Of a stretch of 64,000 nt of DNA, positions 45,636-57,309 are shown in pieces (within the stretch, counting starts at the first letter, position 1; each line of letters begins with the position of its first letter). Source of the stretch: Neoceratodus forsteri (taxonomy: Eukaryota > Chordata > Ceratodontiformes > Ceratodontidae); NCBI GenBank assembly GCA_016271365.2, contig CM057454.1:1166815055-1166879054 (forward strand), given 5' to 3'. The translations under genes and the position numbers were made by a program. The notes beneath the pieces were generated by a model that was not told where the DNA came from, did not search any database, and worked only from the letters and a program-made list of their open reading frames with translations.

Positions 45636-46499
45636 GTTAGCCCCTGGCAGCGATTAGCACTGCCCAGCATGCAAACTTAGCCCAGAGCAAAATGCCAGCC
45701 ATATTCAAAATGAATAGCCCGGGGCAAAACTAGATGAATATAGCAAGCAAAGGAAGCTGGGCAAACAGGGCCAGGAGTGCAGGGCAAAAAAAGGCCAGGA
45801 ATGAGACAACACTGAATACAGCACACAAGACAGCACTGAATATAGCTCCAGGCAGGCAGTGCAAACACACAATGGAACACAGTGCAGAGACAGCCTGACC
45901 CTGGGACACATGTAAGGGAACACATGCCGAAATGAGGTATCTGGAGCACACCACAGTGCTCACCCAGGAGGATGCCACACATGCACCGGAATGTCCAGCA
46001 ACAACCCAGACCCATGTGAAGAACACCAGCAACAGTACAAAGCATGTGGAACCCCAGCATCCAAGAATGATACAGGACACAGTAAAATACTGTAAACCAG
46101 TGTAATTAACAATAATGTAGAGTAAAGCAAACGGAAACACAACAGCGAATAAAATACAGAACAAAATAATGAACAAACCCTAGATTACAAAATGCCCCAC
46201 CCACCACTGTACAACCCTCCCCACAACACGGAAACAGAACCAGAACATACCCACCAAGCCCCCCCAACACACAACCCCAAATGCCCGCTACATGAAAAAA
46301 AAAAGTCAAGCACCATCGGCATAAAAAGGCACACAAAGGAAAACATGAGGACGACAACAGATGGAGGGACAGGAAGACACAGGACAAGGGTGCAAAGCGG
46401 AGGAGGACACACACAGGGACAGATGACAATAGGCAAGGAAGGGATAAATAAGTCCAGCGAGGGGGTGTGGTGAGGGAAGACTTCAAAATAACAGGGCAT

Positions 46500-48940
46500 A
46501 ACTAGTTGAGACTAGGGAGACGAGCGTCCAGGATATTCACCACCCTCCGGGTCTCGGTTATAATAATGGCCTGCTGTTCAATCAGTGTCCACTGCTGCCT
46601 CACAATTCTGCACAGCAGGTCCTCTGTGCCTCCGATTCTTCAGGCCTCATCGCCCTCAGCGATGCCCGGAGTGGACCTATTAGAGGAAGAATGAGACCAT
46701 GAGGATGGTACACCAGACAGGAGGCAACCAGCAGCCAACTTTTGCCATACAGAGATGGACAGCATGTCCCAGTGGGCTATCCCTGGTGGGGTTGAGTTCT
46801 GCAGTGGTAGCACAACATGGAAGCTTCCCACAAAGCAGAACAGGGCAACACAGGCGCCAACACAAAACCCAACATGGATGATGACAGCGATCCTGACAGC
46901 AGCAGGGAACATGTGACACCACCCACCATGATACAGCACACCGTGAGGCATGGCAGACACACAGCTGGAAACCTGGAGAGTTAAGTGCAAGGGACACACC
47001 ATGACATGCACAAGGGCATCCACACATTGGGACATGCTGTCCACCCACACATGGAAATGTATAGTAATACAGAGCGCAGAACACACAACAATAACAGTCA
47101 TGCAGGAGCATCAATGAACCATGACATTGGCCTGCCAAGGACCGACCCAGGCCAGGGGATAGCAGTCAGCCAGGGCACAGACGATGTCAGTGAAGGGCCT
47201 TCACATGCCACCAGGCAATACCACTGAAAGCATACCACCCAACTGAGACATGGTACATGGAAGTGTCCCCAGCCCACATAACAGGACCCCCTCCCCCACA
47301 CAGTGAGTACCACTTCCACAGCCATGGTCAACATTGACAGGCAACGATGCTCATAATGTAATAGCACAGTGATAATACTACCCTGCAACTAAACTGCAAC
47401 ACAGTAACCTTGCCATGAGATACATATGGTGCGTGTTGTCCCGCATGCACAGCAAGGAACCACCACCTGTGCAAATGTGGGCGCCCTGTGGGTGGTGGTA
47501 TGGATGGACCACTGAGGTGGGAAGGTCAGCCATCAGCATGTTGTCCCCACGGAACTCTTGCCACCTGAGCAATCAACACCATCAGTCACCTGCACAGCAA
47601 TGCAAGCTGACAGCCCCCCCTGGCAAGACTAACAGCACCCAGCTGTGATGTGAAACACAGGTGTACCGCACATCACACTGCTACACCACACTGGCCAACT
47701 GCCCATTGCAGAAATGCCACCAGAAAAGTCAGTGGCTGGACACCCAGATGTGATGCACAGCCTACTGAAAGGGCACAGATTACAGAGCAATGAAACAGGT
47801 ACTCACGCAACACACCACCGCTTTCTGGGCTGCTCTCCTGCACCCACTGTGGAAGGGATGGCACCCTTGGGCTGCCCCGTCTCAACTCCTGTGGCCTGGG
47901 CCGACTCCCTCCTGTGGCTAAGGGCTGCTCAATCTGCTCTACAGTGTACAGATGAGAAAGTGGTGTTAGAGCATGACACAGCATACACAATGTGAAGCAC
48001 AGCAAGATGCACATGCAACCCCAACCACAATGCACACACATGGAGTGAACAGTAAGGACCCCCCACACAGAGGGTGGCAGTGGCCATGGCGTATTCACCA
48101 GGCACACACGTCAGTGATCAGCGGCATCACAGTACTGCAACAGTGGCCGTTGCAGCTCCCATGTGAACATCCGCATACCCATGAGTGTACGTCGACAGTC
48201 CACCATGACCGTGTTTCCTGCGACATGGTGGTGCTGTCTGCAGAATGGTGATGCCCAGGGACTTGCAGAACAGCTTGACCCAACCCTCCTCCCACAGCAA
48301 TGGTCACGGCATGTACCGTGCCCCTATGGGGCATACATGTGCCACTCCACCTGTTCACAGTGCGCAACAGCACCATGCATCATTGCGCACACCTGTGCAC
48401 ACACACACACCCACACACTCACACCCAAACCACACACCCCCACCGCCACCCCCTCTGCACACCCACACCCACACCCACACACCCACACCCAAACTCAAAC
48501 CCCCCACACCACCACCCTCACTGCACACACATATTCACTCAACCACACCCAAATCCCCCCACACCACCACCCCCTCTGCACACCCACACCCACGAAGCCT
48601 GACATGTTGGTACACTCTACATGCAACATCACTCACCTGGCACAGGCACAGTGCTATCATGCACCATGTGCTTGTAGCGCTCAAGCTGCTGCCTCTGCTT
48701 GCGTCTCAGGTCTGTGTACCTGTGGTGGCACTTTTTGGCATTGCGGGGTATGCCAGTATGGGCAGTGAGTTTCCTAGCCACCATGCCCCACACTTGCATT
48801 CATGGGAGGTCCCCTTCCCTCACCTCCCCAAACAGCCTCCTATGTCTTTTCATTACAAGCTGCACCAGGTTAGCAGTCTCTACCTGCCCCCAGTGCCTGT
48901 CACTGTGCACAACTGCACGCTGTCTTGAACGTCCTGACAT
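46500..48940 (-). pseudogene. Harbinger Myb/SANT-like gene A (spliced, degraded)
   Basis: The minus-strand ATG at 48938-48940 opens an exon to 48637 with a trihelix/Myb-like pattern: ETANLVQLVMKRHRRLFGEV, then WGMVARKLTAHTG and KKCHHRYTDLRRK. One in-frame TGA sits between the second and third parts. The exon ends CCAG before GTGAGT, a strong donor. A second exon (47938-47807) follows an AG, is in phase with the first and is proline- and serine-rich; it ends before GTGAGT. A later exon near 46677-46515 follows a good pyrimidine tract and encodes the helix IVRQQWTLIEQQAII, but its frame does not match exon 2, so an exon is missing or a shift has occurred. Role inferred: DNA-binding partner of the transposase. 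Confidence 0.65.
48390..48600. repeat. CA-rich compound microsatellite
   Basis: Variants of ACACAC, CCCACACC and CACACCCAAA are interspersed with CCCCCTCTGCACACCC repeats. It lies in the inferred first intron of Myb-like gene A. Open frames here are low-complexity. Confidence 0.85.
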
Positions 48941-50298
48941 GGCTATCAAAAGCTGGTAGACCCTTCAACCTGTCTCTGCTCAAACTAGGCTCTCCTAGGA
49001 CTTCACCTCAACAACCTCTGTAGCATTGCGCTATCACATGATGTAGCGCGGTGCTACCCAGAAGTAATCACACTGCTCATGCGCGACCCCCAGCATAACT
49101 CTGAGGTTGTGTACCATGCATGGGTATAGTGCCATGCTATGCTGGCCAGCGCGGCACTACATCATGCTATGACAGGATGATAGCACGGACATGGGGCCTC
49201 ATAAGCATGAGTGTAGGTCGCGCTAAAGCACATAGCGCTGTGCTATTTGCCCCTCCAATAGCCCTGTGCTGGGTTTTGCACAGCGCTGCTGTGCTAGCAC
49301 GGTGCTAATCGAGGCCATATTCAACAGAGGTATGCAAATGGAGGTACTTGTGTATGCATGGGGAAAACTGATTAGCATATCATTATGCATTCATTTGCAT
49401 GACTAACTGGCTTTATTGCCTCGATGGGCTATAACAGGGCAAGTAGTGCATCACCAGTGCTGTGTTGTGGTAATGCAGCATAATAAAGAAAGTGAGCGTC
49501 AACTACAGACTAGTGAAGAGATGCAACAGGGGGAAGAGTAGCGTGTGGCAGGTATGTATGACTGCCGTAGGACACTCTTGAATGGCAAGATATCAGAATA
49601 GGGTTAGCATGGACTGAAGCACACAGATGTAACCTCTGGTGAATGGTCAGACACATGTAGGACCACAGACAAGCACTGTGCTGTGTGATGGTGCGCAGCC
49701 CTAGACGTCTGCCTGGACATCCTGCCATCCAGTGCACTGTACACATTCCCTGCATGGAACTGTTCCATGTGGCACTGCCTGCACACTATGTCTGCCAGGC
49801 AGGGGCACTAGTGCACTACCATGTTGTGTCCTATGACAGTGGCCCACTGACATAACTCCCTGGATGTTTGGCATGGTAGGCTGTGGCCCTCCTGCAGGAT
49901 GTACACAGTGTCCTGGAACTGTGCCATCTCATGCACCATGTGGACTTTGCATGATGTCCTGACATTGTCTACGTGCTAGTGTGCTTGTCCACGCAACCAC
50001 TGTAGTGATCATGAAGGGCACAGTACAGTGCAAAGTGGTTAGCGTAGGGGTGGACCCAGTCATGGGAGCACATGGTAGCCACGGGTGACAGCAGTGCACA
50101 TGTGTGTGCAGGGCTCGCTGTCCAGACACGGACAGACGGCAGACTATGTGGCCGTGTGCACCGTACGTGCACATGCAGCAATCTGATATGTCCATGTGGC
50201 CTGTGGCACTGTAGGGGGTGACATCATGATGTCTATGTGTAATGCAATGCAGTACTGACATGGCCGATGACACATGTCCTCTTTCCATTATCCTATAG
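48941..50298. promoter_or_regulatory. Divergent intergenic region of the Harbinger element
   Basis: This lies between the two Myb-like genes, which point away from each other. It is rich in palindromic GCGCTA, TAGCGC, TAGCACGG and GTGCTA motifs at 49020-49310 that resemble motifs near the element's right end (53905-53950), and has GGCCATATTCAA near 49312, close to the terminal repeat. I infer promoters and transposase-binding sites; the region 49500-50280 shows nothing further. Confidence 0.4.
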
Positions 50299-52000
50299 GT
50301 TTGGCAGCATGCCAGGAGTGCATACATGCCCACAAGTTCTCACAAGAGGAGTTGAACACCCTCGTGCATGCTGTTTAGGAGAGGAAGCAGAAACTACGCA
50401 CACACAGGGCCACTGATTCAGTGGTGCACCAAGCCTGGGAGGAGGTGACTGCGGCTGTAAATGCTGTTGGAGGACATGGCAGGACAACAGAGGCTGTACA
50501 CAAGTGATGCAAAGACCTTCTGTGACATGCAAAGGAGGAGGAAGCCCAGCGACCAAGGGACAGAATGAGGACTGGTGGAGGACCACCTGAACATCAGCAG
50601 TGGGTGGAGAAGCCACACATGGCCATGGTGGCATTGACTCTGAAGACAGTGGCAGTCGCAGGTGTGCCTGGTGGTGGATGTGAGATGCCTCTCGAACTGC
50701 CAAGGATAGGTCTGTATTCACATGTGTATACCCTGTATGTTGTGATGGCATGGGTACATGGTCATGCTGTTGGTATCCTGCACAGGGTGCATTGTGGGCT
50801 GCCGAACAGCTGCCTGGCATGGGCATGGTCACTGTGGGTTGGGTGGGTTCATGTGGTCACGAGCTTGTGTGAAGGCGGTATGTGTCCTGGGGTCTGCATG
50901 GTGTGGTGGTGGTAGTGGTGGTGATGTTCTGGCACAGTGTCCATGTACGGGTGATAGACCCTGTCCCTATTGTTTCCACAGCAGTGTCTGCCAGGCCTGC
51001 AGAATAACAGGAGCTGCCAAGGGTGTACAGCCAGGTTTCAGAGTTAGTGGAGAAGGATGACGGAGAATGCCTAGCAATATCCGGGCTCTGTGCAACTCAT
51101 GGCCGCACAGACACTATGCGTGTGTGGCAATCACATGGACAGGGGCTGCAACTGCCTGGGGAGAGGGGGGTCACACCTTAGTAGGGGGCTTGGGATACAC
51201 TGGCTACCTGGATGCTGCACAGACGGAGGATGGTGGTGTAGGGGAGGTCCTACTGGTCACTGTGACCAGTGGCGATGACTCTGATGTGTTGGAGTTTTCA
51301 CAACACCTGGCTGTGCCTGTGCAAGGGGATGCAAGGGTGGGGCTGCTGGCAGGCCGTGGGATGGGTGCCAGTGGTGTCTTCAGCATCACTGGTGTGGCTG
51401 TACCTGGGCACACGGTGATGGGCAGTGTGGGGAACATCACAGAACCACAGGATGTACAGTGTCCAACGCATATTGGGATCCATGTCCATGCCGTGCCACA
51501 GACCACCACCAGTAGTCGCCAGCAGCAGGACATGCCTGGCATGCAACAGCATCCAGTTGCTCCTGTGCAGCAAGAACCTCTGCCAGCTACAGCTGAGGGT
51601 TCTGTGCCCCGGAGCAGGATGGCCATGGTGCCCACCCACTCCTGCAGGCTGCAATCTCCTCCCAGCTGAAGGCCCATATAGACCTGCACGGCATATGGAG
51701 GGAGCTGCAACATGAGCTGGCACAGATCAGAGAGGCCATCTCAGTGGGCTTTGCCCATGCTGAACAATGGGTGGAGGACAGGTTGGGCTGCCTGGTAGGT
51801 GCCATTGACCATGGCTTTTCTGGTCTGACAGCTGCTGTGGTTGACATAGAGAATATCCTGCATGGTGTGCATGGGGTTACCAGCATGGGATGCTCGGTCG
51901 TGGTGCAGATTTCACAGGGGCACACAGGTAGGCAAACAGTGTCCGCAGGGCTGCCAGTGGTTCCAGCTCCACAGCATCTCACACTCCATCTGAAACCCAG
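50299..52000 (+). pseudogene. Harbinger Myb/SANT-like gene B (spliced, degraded)
   Basis: After a pyrimidine tract and AG at 50297-50298, the frame reads KFSQEELNTLVHAV (stop) ERKQKLR, WEEVTAAVNAVGGHGRT and a degenerate KDLL-HAKEEEAQRPRDRM, then TGGGPP. This is the pattern of Naif1/MSANTD-type Myb-like proteins encoded by Harbinger elements. The A-V-A-G-V-P-G-G block near 50655 is also typical. Later pieces include an acidic, glycine-rich frame (51067-51669) and a helical C-terminal part near 51670-51850 (LAQIREAISVGFAHAEQW). At least three in-frame stops lie in the Myb region. Good acceptors occur at 50298 and before 50981. Confidence 0.7.
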
Positions 52001-52499
52001 CACCACTATGGCCATCCACCCCCCTGTCAGGCTCCACTGTCCCCTGGGTGAACTGTTGGCCAACTCTGCCTGCCTCACCTTTCTCATCAACGTTGTCCTC
52101 TACCCAGAGCACACTAGGGTCTGTGTCCCATGGTACTGGTGCGCATCGCATATGTCATGGTAAGCGTGGGTGATGGCCACTATCACTCTGTGGCACTGAG
52201 CAGTCATCACCCCCCTTTGCAACATTGGCACACCCACATGCATGTGCAGACATGCACACACACACACTTCCACTGCCACAGCTGCGCCCCTTACCCTCAC
52301 AGCACATACCACACTTCCCCACTGACACTACACCATTTCTGTCTGTCCCCCCCATGTGTGTCCTGCACACCCCTGACCTCACACCACATGCACACATGTT
52401 GTCTGATCCACTGTGTTGGTTTACTGTTGTGATTGTTGGTGTCACTGTTCTGTTTCTTGGTGCACATTAAATAGATTATTAATTGTACTCTTTCAAGTT

Positions 52500-53850
52500 G
52501 TTGTGCAGTCTGTACTTACCCTCTTGTCTGTAGCAGTGTCCTGATGATGTTGTCCCTGTGCTGTATGGCCCTGCGTGCCATGCGAGGGTCCCTCCTCTCG
52601 AGTAGCTCCACTATCCCCCTGATTGCTGGCTCTGGCTCACTGTCAGACTGTCCCTCAGGTTTGGGTGCCTGTATCCCATGGTTCATTGCCATGTTGTGCA
52701 GCATGCAACAGGCTAGGAAGATACGGCATACCTTCTAAGGTATATACTGTAGGGCACTGCCTGATGTGTCTAGGCATCTGAATCGTATCTTCAGGATGCC
52801 AAACACCCTCTCTATGATGTTCTTTGTGCTGGCATGTGCCTCGTTGTGCATCTCCTTGGTTACTGTGGCCAGTCAGAGTACTGGTGTCAGCAGCCAGGGT
52901 CGCAGGGGATAGGCACTGTCTCCTGTCAAGAGATGTATACCTGTTAGTGCCATACTGCAGTCTGTTGGATGTTGTACTGCACCTCTGTGTAGCCCCCCCA
53001 CACCCCTTCCCTGGCCTGCAATGCCTGCCCCCATCCATGCTGTTGTGTGTATGCCTTGTATGCTACTACTCACTGACTAGCTGCCCACTGGGTATCCTGC
53101 CCTCCTCAAAAGCCTGGCACAGCTGGGACTAGTGCCAGATGAAGGCATCTTGGGCACTGCCGCGGTACTGTGCATAGACATTGCTGATGTGCCCAGCCGC
53201 ATCACACACCACCTGGCAGCTGATGGAGTGGTACCCCTTCCTGTTAACATACACGTCACTACTATCACCAGGTGGTGCACAGATGGGGAAATGGGTGCAA
53301 TCAATGACACCCAGTATGGATGGTAGGAGCGCAACTTGATAGAACTGCTGCATTGTTTCTCTGTGCTCTGCTGCCGTGCTGGGGAATACTATGAACTCCC
53401 CAGCATGTGGCAGAAATGCCTCTATGAACTGGGTCAAGAGGCATGAGATGGAAGACTGTGTTACCCCAGTGGTGTCCCCCTTTGGTTATTGGAACATCCC
53501 TGTGGCAAGGAAGCACATCGTTGCTGTCACCTTCTCCTCCACTGTCATGGCATGGCTGCGTCTGGTGTTTGAGTGCAGCTGCTCATGCAGGAGTTCACAG
53601 AGCTGCCTCAACATTCCCTTGTTCATCCTATACCGGCCAATGATGTGGTCATCAGGCAGGGTCTTGAAGGAGACCCTGGGTGAGTGCCACCTGTTTGCAG
53701 CATACCGTCTCCTTGGCCTGCACTGTTGCCCATGTTGTGCCTGCTCCCTCTCCTCCTCCTCCTCCTCCTCCTCCTCTTCCACTACAGCTGCCATCAATGG
53801 CAGCATCACTGCTACAGGCACTGCACACATTCCCGCATTCTGTGGTGGTC
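52500..53850 (-). pseudogene. PIF/Harbinger DDE transposase (HARBI1-like), degraded
   Basis: In minus order, an N-terminal glutamate-rich run (53790-53750) is followed by RMNKGMLRQLCELLHEQL and VEEKVTATMCFLATG, the usual helix-turn-helix-like region. The catalytic core has GVIDCTHFPI (first D at 53300-53302), CDAAGHISNV, an intron after about 53085 (SGQL then GTCAGT), and GDSAYPLRPWLLTPV (second D at 52918-52920) after an AG. NIIERVFGILKIRF (E at 52810-52812) and CCMLHNMAM complete the domain. All three catalytic acids are kept. Stops near 52868 and 52735 and a frame change near 53437-53480 break it. The enzyme would cut at TTA/TAA-flanked ends. Confidence 0.9.
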
Positions 53851-54115
53851 CCTCCTCCTTTGTGTTTTGCCCTGGGTTAAGACCAGCCTTTCATAGATGG
53901 TAACTAGCACTGCGCTGCGTGTTGCGCTATGTGTCCTAGCGCAGTGCTGGACCCTTGAATATCCCCTTACGCATCTCTCTTGGCCCCCCTTCCTTTTGCC
54001 CCTTGCATACATTAGTGCTTTGCCCCACGCTAATGCTGTTAGCATGCGCTAACTGGTCCTTTGAATATGGCAGCTCTGCGCTATTCCCACGCTATTGGTT
54101 TGCCACCGCATTATG

Positions 54116-54132
54116 CTTTGAATATCTGGCCC
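54116..54132 (-). repeat. Harbinger terminal inverted repeat, right
   Basis: CTTTGAATATCTGGCCC, exact inverse of 45619-45635, followed by TTA (54133-54135). Confidence 0.93.
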
Positions 54133-54135
54133 TTA

Positions 54136-55264
54136 ATGTTGTGTACTAGTATAAAGTCATTTGAACAAAATACTGACAAGACCCTTGTCCTCTGAACAAG
54201 CCCACACAAGGTCAAATGTTGGGCCAGGCAGTGAGGGCCTGCTTGTAATGAAAATAAAATTCATGAACTTAGAAATGACTTTCTGTGTGGCTATTTTTTT
54301 CTGGGACACTTGTTTTGGAGTAAGTACACTACTACCCATGTGACTTAAGATTTTATAGTACAGAAGTAATGTATTCATGATTGATCATCTACAGATAATC
54401 AAAAACCATCATGCTGACTGAAGCTTACAATAATAATTAGTAATTATCGATGGAGATTTTAGAGTTACAGTTTGATGATTAGGTCATGATCTAGATGATG
54501 ATCTTAGATCAAGATCTCCCTTGATGATCATTTCTTTTATGCTCCCATCTCCCTGTCCGACCTTCCTTCCCACCAGTCCTCCTAGCCCAGTCATTCCAGC
54601 TTCTCCCAGGGCTTACCTCTGCTGTATTTCCCCATGCCTTGCCCTCCATGGAAGGGTAGCAGGGAATCCCTTCACCTGCCAGCACTGGATCCAGATTCCA
54701 AATGGAGTCTGAGTTGACAGGTGTGGGACCTGCAGAAGACGGTGGTCATCTTGCTGTGACCAGGGTTTTTCTGTTGTCATCCCCTGCAGGAGATGTGGCA
54801 TGCAGTGGCATCATGGCACACACGCTGATGTCTGCCATGCCTCCCTAACCTTCCTGTTTAGGCTGCCTCTCCCTCAGATTTCACCAGGTGCCAGTTGAGC
54901 ACTGGGATCTTCCCCACTCTCCTCCCAGGGGCAGACAGCAGTCCAATGGGCTCTTGATCCTCCTTTCCCTAACCTTGCCTGGGTTCTCAGAATTGCAAGT
55001 GGTAACTGCTTCAGTGGGTTGACGATCCCTTGATTATGTTATAACAGTCAGAGTGGATTGGTGATCCTGTTATAAGGATACGTGAATGGGGCATTTAAAT
55101 TGATGTATGACTAGGTCTGACATCTCCTCTGACAAAGCCCCTGATTGACTGGGGTGAAATGATAGGAATACAGACACTCTGGTGCCTGGCATCTCATTCA
55201 CCTGTGTTTACTGCTTTTCATGTAATGTTATTGCTTATAAAATAAAAATAACGTATTCATGATT
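54136..55264. other. Unassigned sequence
   Basis: A cluster of GATGATC/TGATCAT motifs lies at 54470-54532. A pyrimidine-rich block follows (54535-54700). The flanks ATGTATTCATGATTGATC (54369) and ACGTATTCATGATTTCAT (55251) are similar, which may mark an insertion of about 880 bp. No gene recognised. Confidence 0.35.
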
Positions 55265-55269
55265 TCATT

Positions 55270-55480
55270 TATTTTAGTGTTTGTTACCAGTTAAGGCCAA
55301 TTAGGCACTAGTGCCTCTTTTTAGAGGTGACCTGGGAGCACTGGGGAAGTTAAGTGACTTACTCAGAGCTGTACAGTATGCAAGTGGAGGATATAAGAAT
55401 CAAACCCAAGTCTGCTTGATGTACAAAACTTTTTCACAGCTTGTTACTCTTACCTCTAGGCTATACTGCCCATCCCCAAC
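55270..55480 (-). mobile_element. tRNA-derived SINE with MIR-type core, minus strand
   Basis: The plus strand reads GGGGAAGTTAAGTGACTTAC, then AGAGCTGTACAG and AATCAAACCCAAGTCTG. The reverse complement gives a box B (GGGTTTGATT) followed by a TAAGTCACTTAACTTCCCC core, the CORE-SINE/MIR pattern. The tRNA head lies towards 55470. Confidence 0.72.
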
Positions 55481-56700
55481 ATCATCTCTTTCTGCTCTTT
55501 GAGGCAAGGAGTGAGTGCTCTGTTGCTGCTTTGATCATATTTAATGATTAACAAGGATCGTTGATGACTGACCTTTAAGAAACATGATTGATCATTTACT
55601 GACTCACCTGGGGAATTTTGTGCAAGGAAGGTTGCTGAAAGGAACAAACACAAAAGGCTCATCTGGTTCTCAATGTGATGAGGGTAGTTAGGATACCAAA
55701 AAGAAAGGGCATTCTCTGAATACAAGAGGAACAACGTGGAGGAAGCCTGAAATGATTATCAGGCTAAACTCAAAGGCAAGGGTGGAGGGCAAATGCAGAC
55801 AAAGGGCTGTGAATTGCTGGGGAGTAAAGAATAGGGACACAATTTTTACAAGTTCATAAGGGAAAAAAAAAATGGGGAGAATAGCAATGCTAGCTAATAG
55901 GGTGAGGGTATATACCTGTACTCAAACATTTTTTCCCTCTGCCCCAAGCTGACATATTTTGATGTTTCAGCCATAAGACAGCACTATTTTGTATGAATTT
56001 TTCTTCTTCCTCTTACTTTCTTTGTCAGACTAGAAATGTCTTTACACTCCAGGCGTGCTTGAAAATGGAACATTGCCCTAGCCCACATCCTGGTAAAACA
56101 ATCAAAAAGAAGCAAAATATCTGGCTCTAATTATATATAATTTTTTTTATTACCTAGTTTCCATTTTTATACTGAATGTGCAGGGTACAACATCATGAAG
56201 AAGCACTTGTTATTGCTGTTTGAGAGGGATGAGTAACTATCCATCAATGATGTAAAGGAGGAAGAAACTCAGCAGCAGGCGGAACATCATGAAGACACCC
56301 CCAACAGTAAGTAGATGGCATATGTAGGATATTTTCTAAAATGTCTGAAAGTTAAGAAGGATAGAAAGAAATCAAAATTGCTTATTTCTCTTTACAAATT
56401 TAAAACTTACAACATTTACAAGGATACTAGTTATAGTCCCTCTGTTTCCAGATAAAGATTATGTTGAAACCAGTGTCTACATAGAGCATCAAGGAACTGT
56501 GATTTAAACGGTATCCAGTGATATGGGTGACTCCGCTTGAACAATTCAATTTGAGGAGCCTAAATGTGAGTGCCTGTGACTAGAGTGAGTGTGCAACAGT
56601 AGCAATCCTGTGAACAGTGAGGGAAGGTTGACAAAAATAGTGAGAGAGTAGAGAGAGCGAAAGAGTAGGAGGAATCTACAATGCAGAAGTCATAACAAGT
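55481..56700. other. Unassigned sequence
   Basis: AT-rich sequence with TGATCAT motifs near 55530-55600 and short homopolymers. No gene or known repeat was recognised. Confidence 0.35.
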
Positions 56701-56815
56701 AATGTGGGCTGGAAGTTTTGAGCTGGCCATCTGGTCTGGTGGCGGCAGTGTTTGCCTCTGGAGCTGCAGGACCCAGGTTCTAACCTGGACAGCAGTTCTA
56801 TATTTTTTTTATTTC
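56701..56815 (+). mobile_element. tRNA-like SINE fragment
   Basis: TGGTGGCGGCAGTGTTTGCC resembles a box A region, and GGTTCTAACCTGG (about 56776-56788) a box B, with a T-rich run following at 56802. The spacing fits a tRNA-derived SINE head. No MIR core follows. Confidence 0.55.
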
Positions 56816-57309
56816 TGTTGTTTTGCACTTATGTTTTTTTGTGTGTATTTTGTGCTCCCCCCTCTTGTGTGGCTCCCTCCCGAACATTCCCTTTACCCCA
56901 ATGCCAGGCTCCCCCTTGGAGTTAGTTATAATTATTAGGGTATGTGTGAGGGTGCAGCCCCCCACGTGGGGTGGGGGCATATTAAACACTGTGTTCCATT
57001 GCATTTTCTGTGTGGTTTGGTCCATCGCTGTTTGTGGTCCCACTATTGTGCACATTGCCAATGCAGTTTTTTCAGTGATGTGCACTCGCTCATATGGTGA
57101 TTGCTATTTTGCGTTTACTCATATGACATTAAACTGATTTAAACATCATGTTTGCTTATGCATTTGATACATTATATTGGCTGTAGCTGAGCTGCCTTCA
57201 CAGGGGCACAGCTTGAAACAACCCAGGAATTGTCTCGAGCTGATCTATAGGATATTTGCAAGAAATAGAAGAAAACTGACATTGAAACACTAGCTCTTCA
57301 TATGTCAAT

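Larger units (their letters stand above)
45619..54132. mobile_element. PIF/Harbinger transposon, full-length, 8.5 kb
   Basis: The left end GGGCCAGATATTCAAAG (45619-45635) and right end CTTTGAATATCTGGCCC (54116-54132) are exact inverted repeats of 17 bp. TTA flanks both sides (45616-45618 and 54133-54135), the 3-bp TWA duplication typical of PIF/Harbinger. The interior encodes a DDE transposase (minus, 52.5-53.85 kb) and two separate Myb/SANT-like genes (minus, 46.5-48.94 kb; plus, 50.3-52.0 kb). Harbinger transposases are known to need a Myb-like partner for nuclear import and DNA binding. Subterminal ATATTCAA and GCGCTA-type motifs repeat near both ends and near 49.0-49.4 kb. Confidence 0.93.

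Noticed and set aside
48163..48928. Overlapping frames of 201 and 227 codons, threonine/histidine/proline-rich
   Set aside because: They follow the CA-rich microsatellite inside the inferred Harbinger intron and run opposite to the Myb-like exon.
53745..53780. Glutamate-run coding repeat (CTC)n
   Set aside because: It is a simple repeat in the transposase N-terminus, common in such proteins and not a separate feature.
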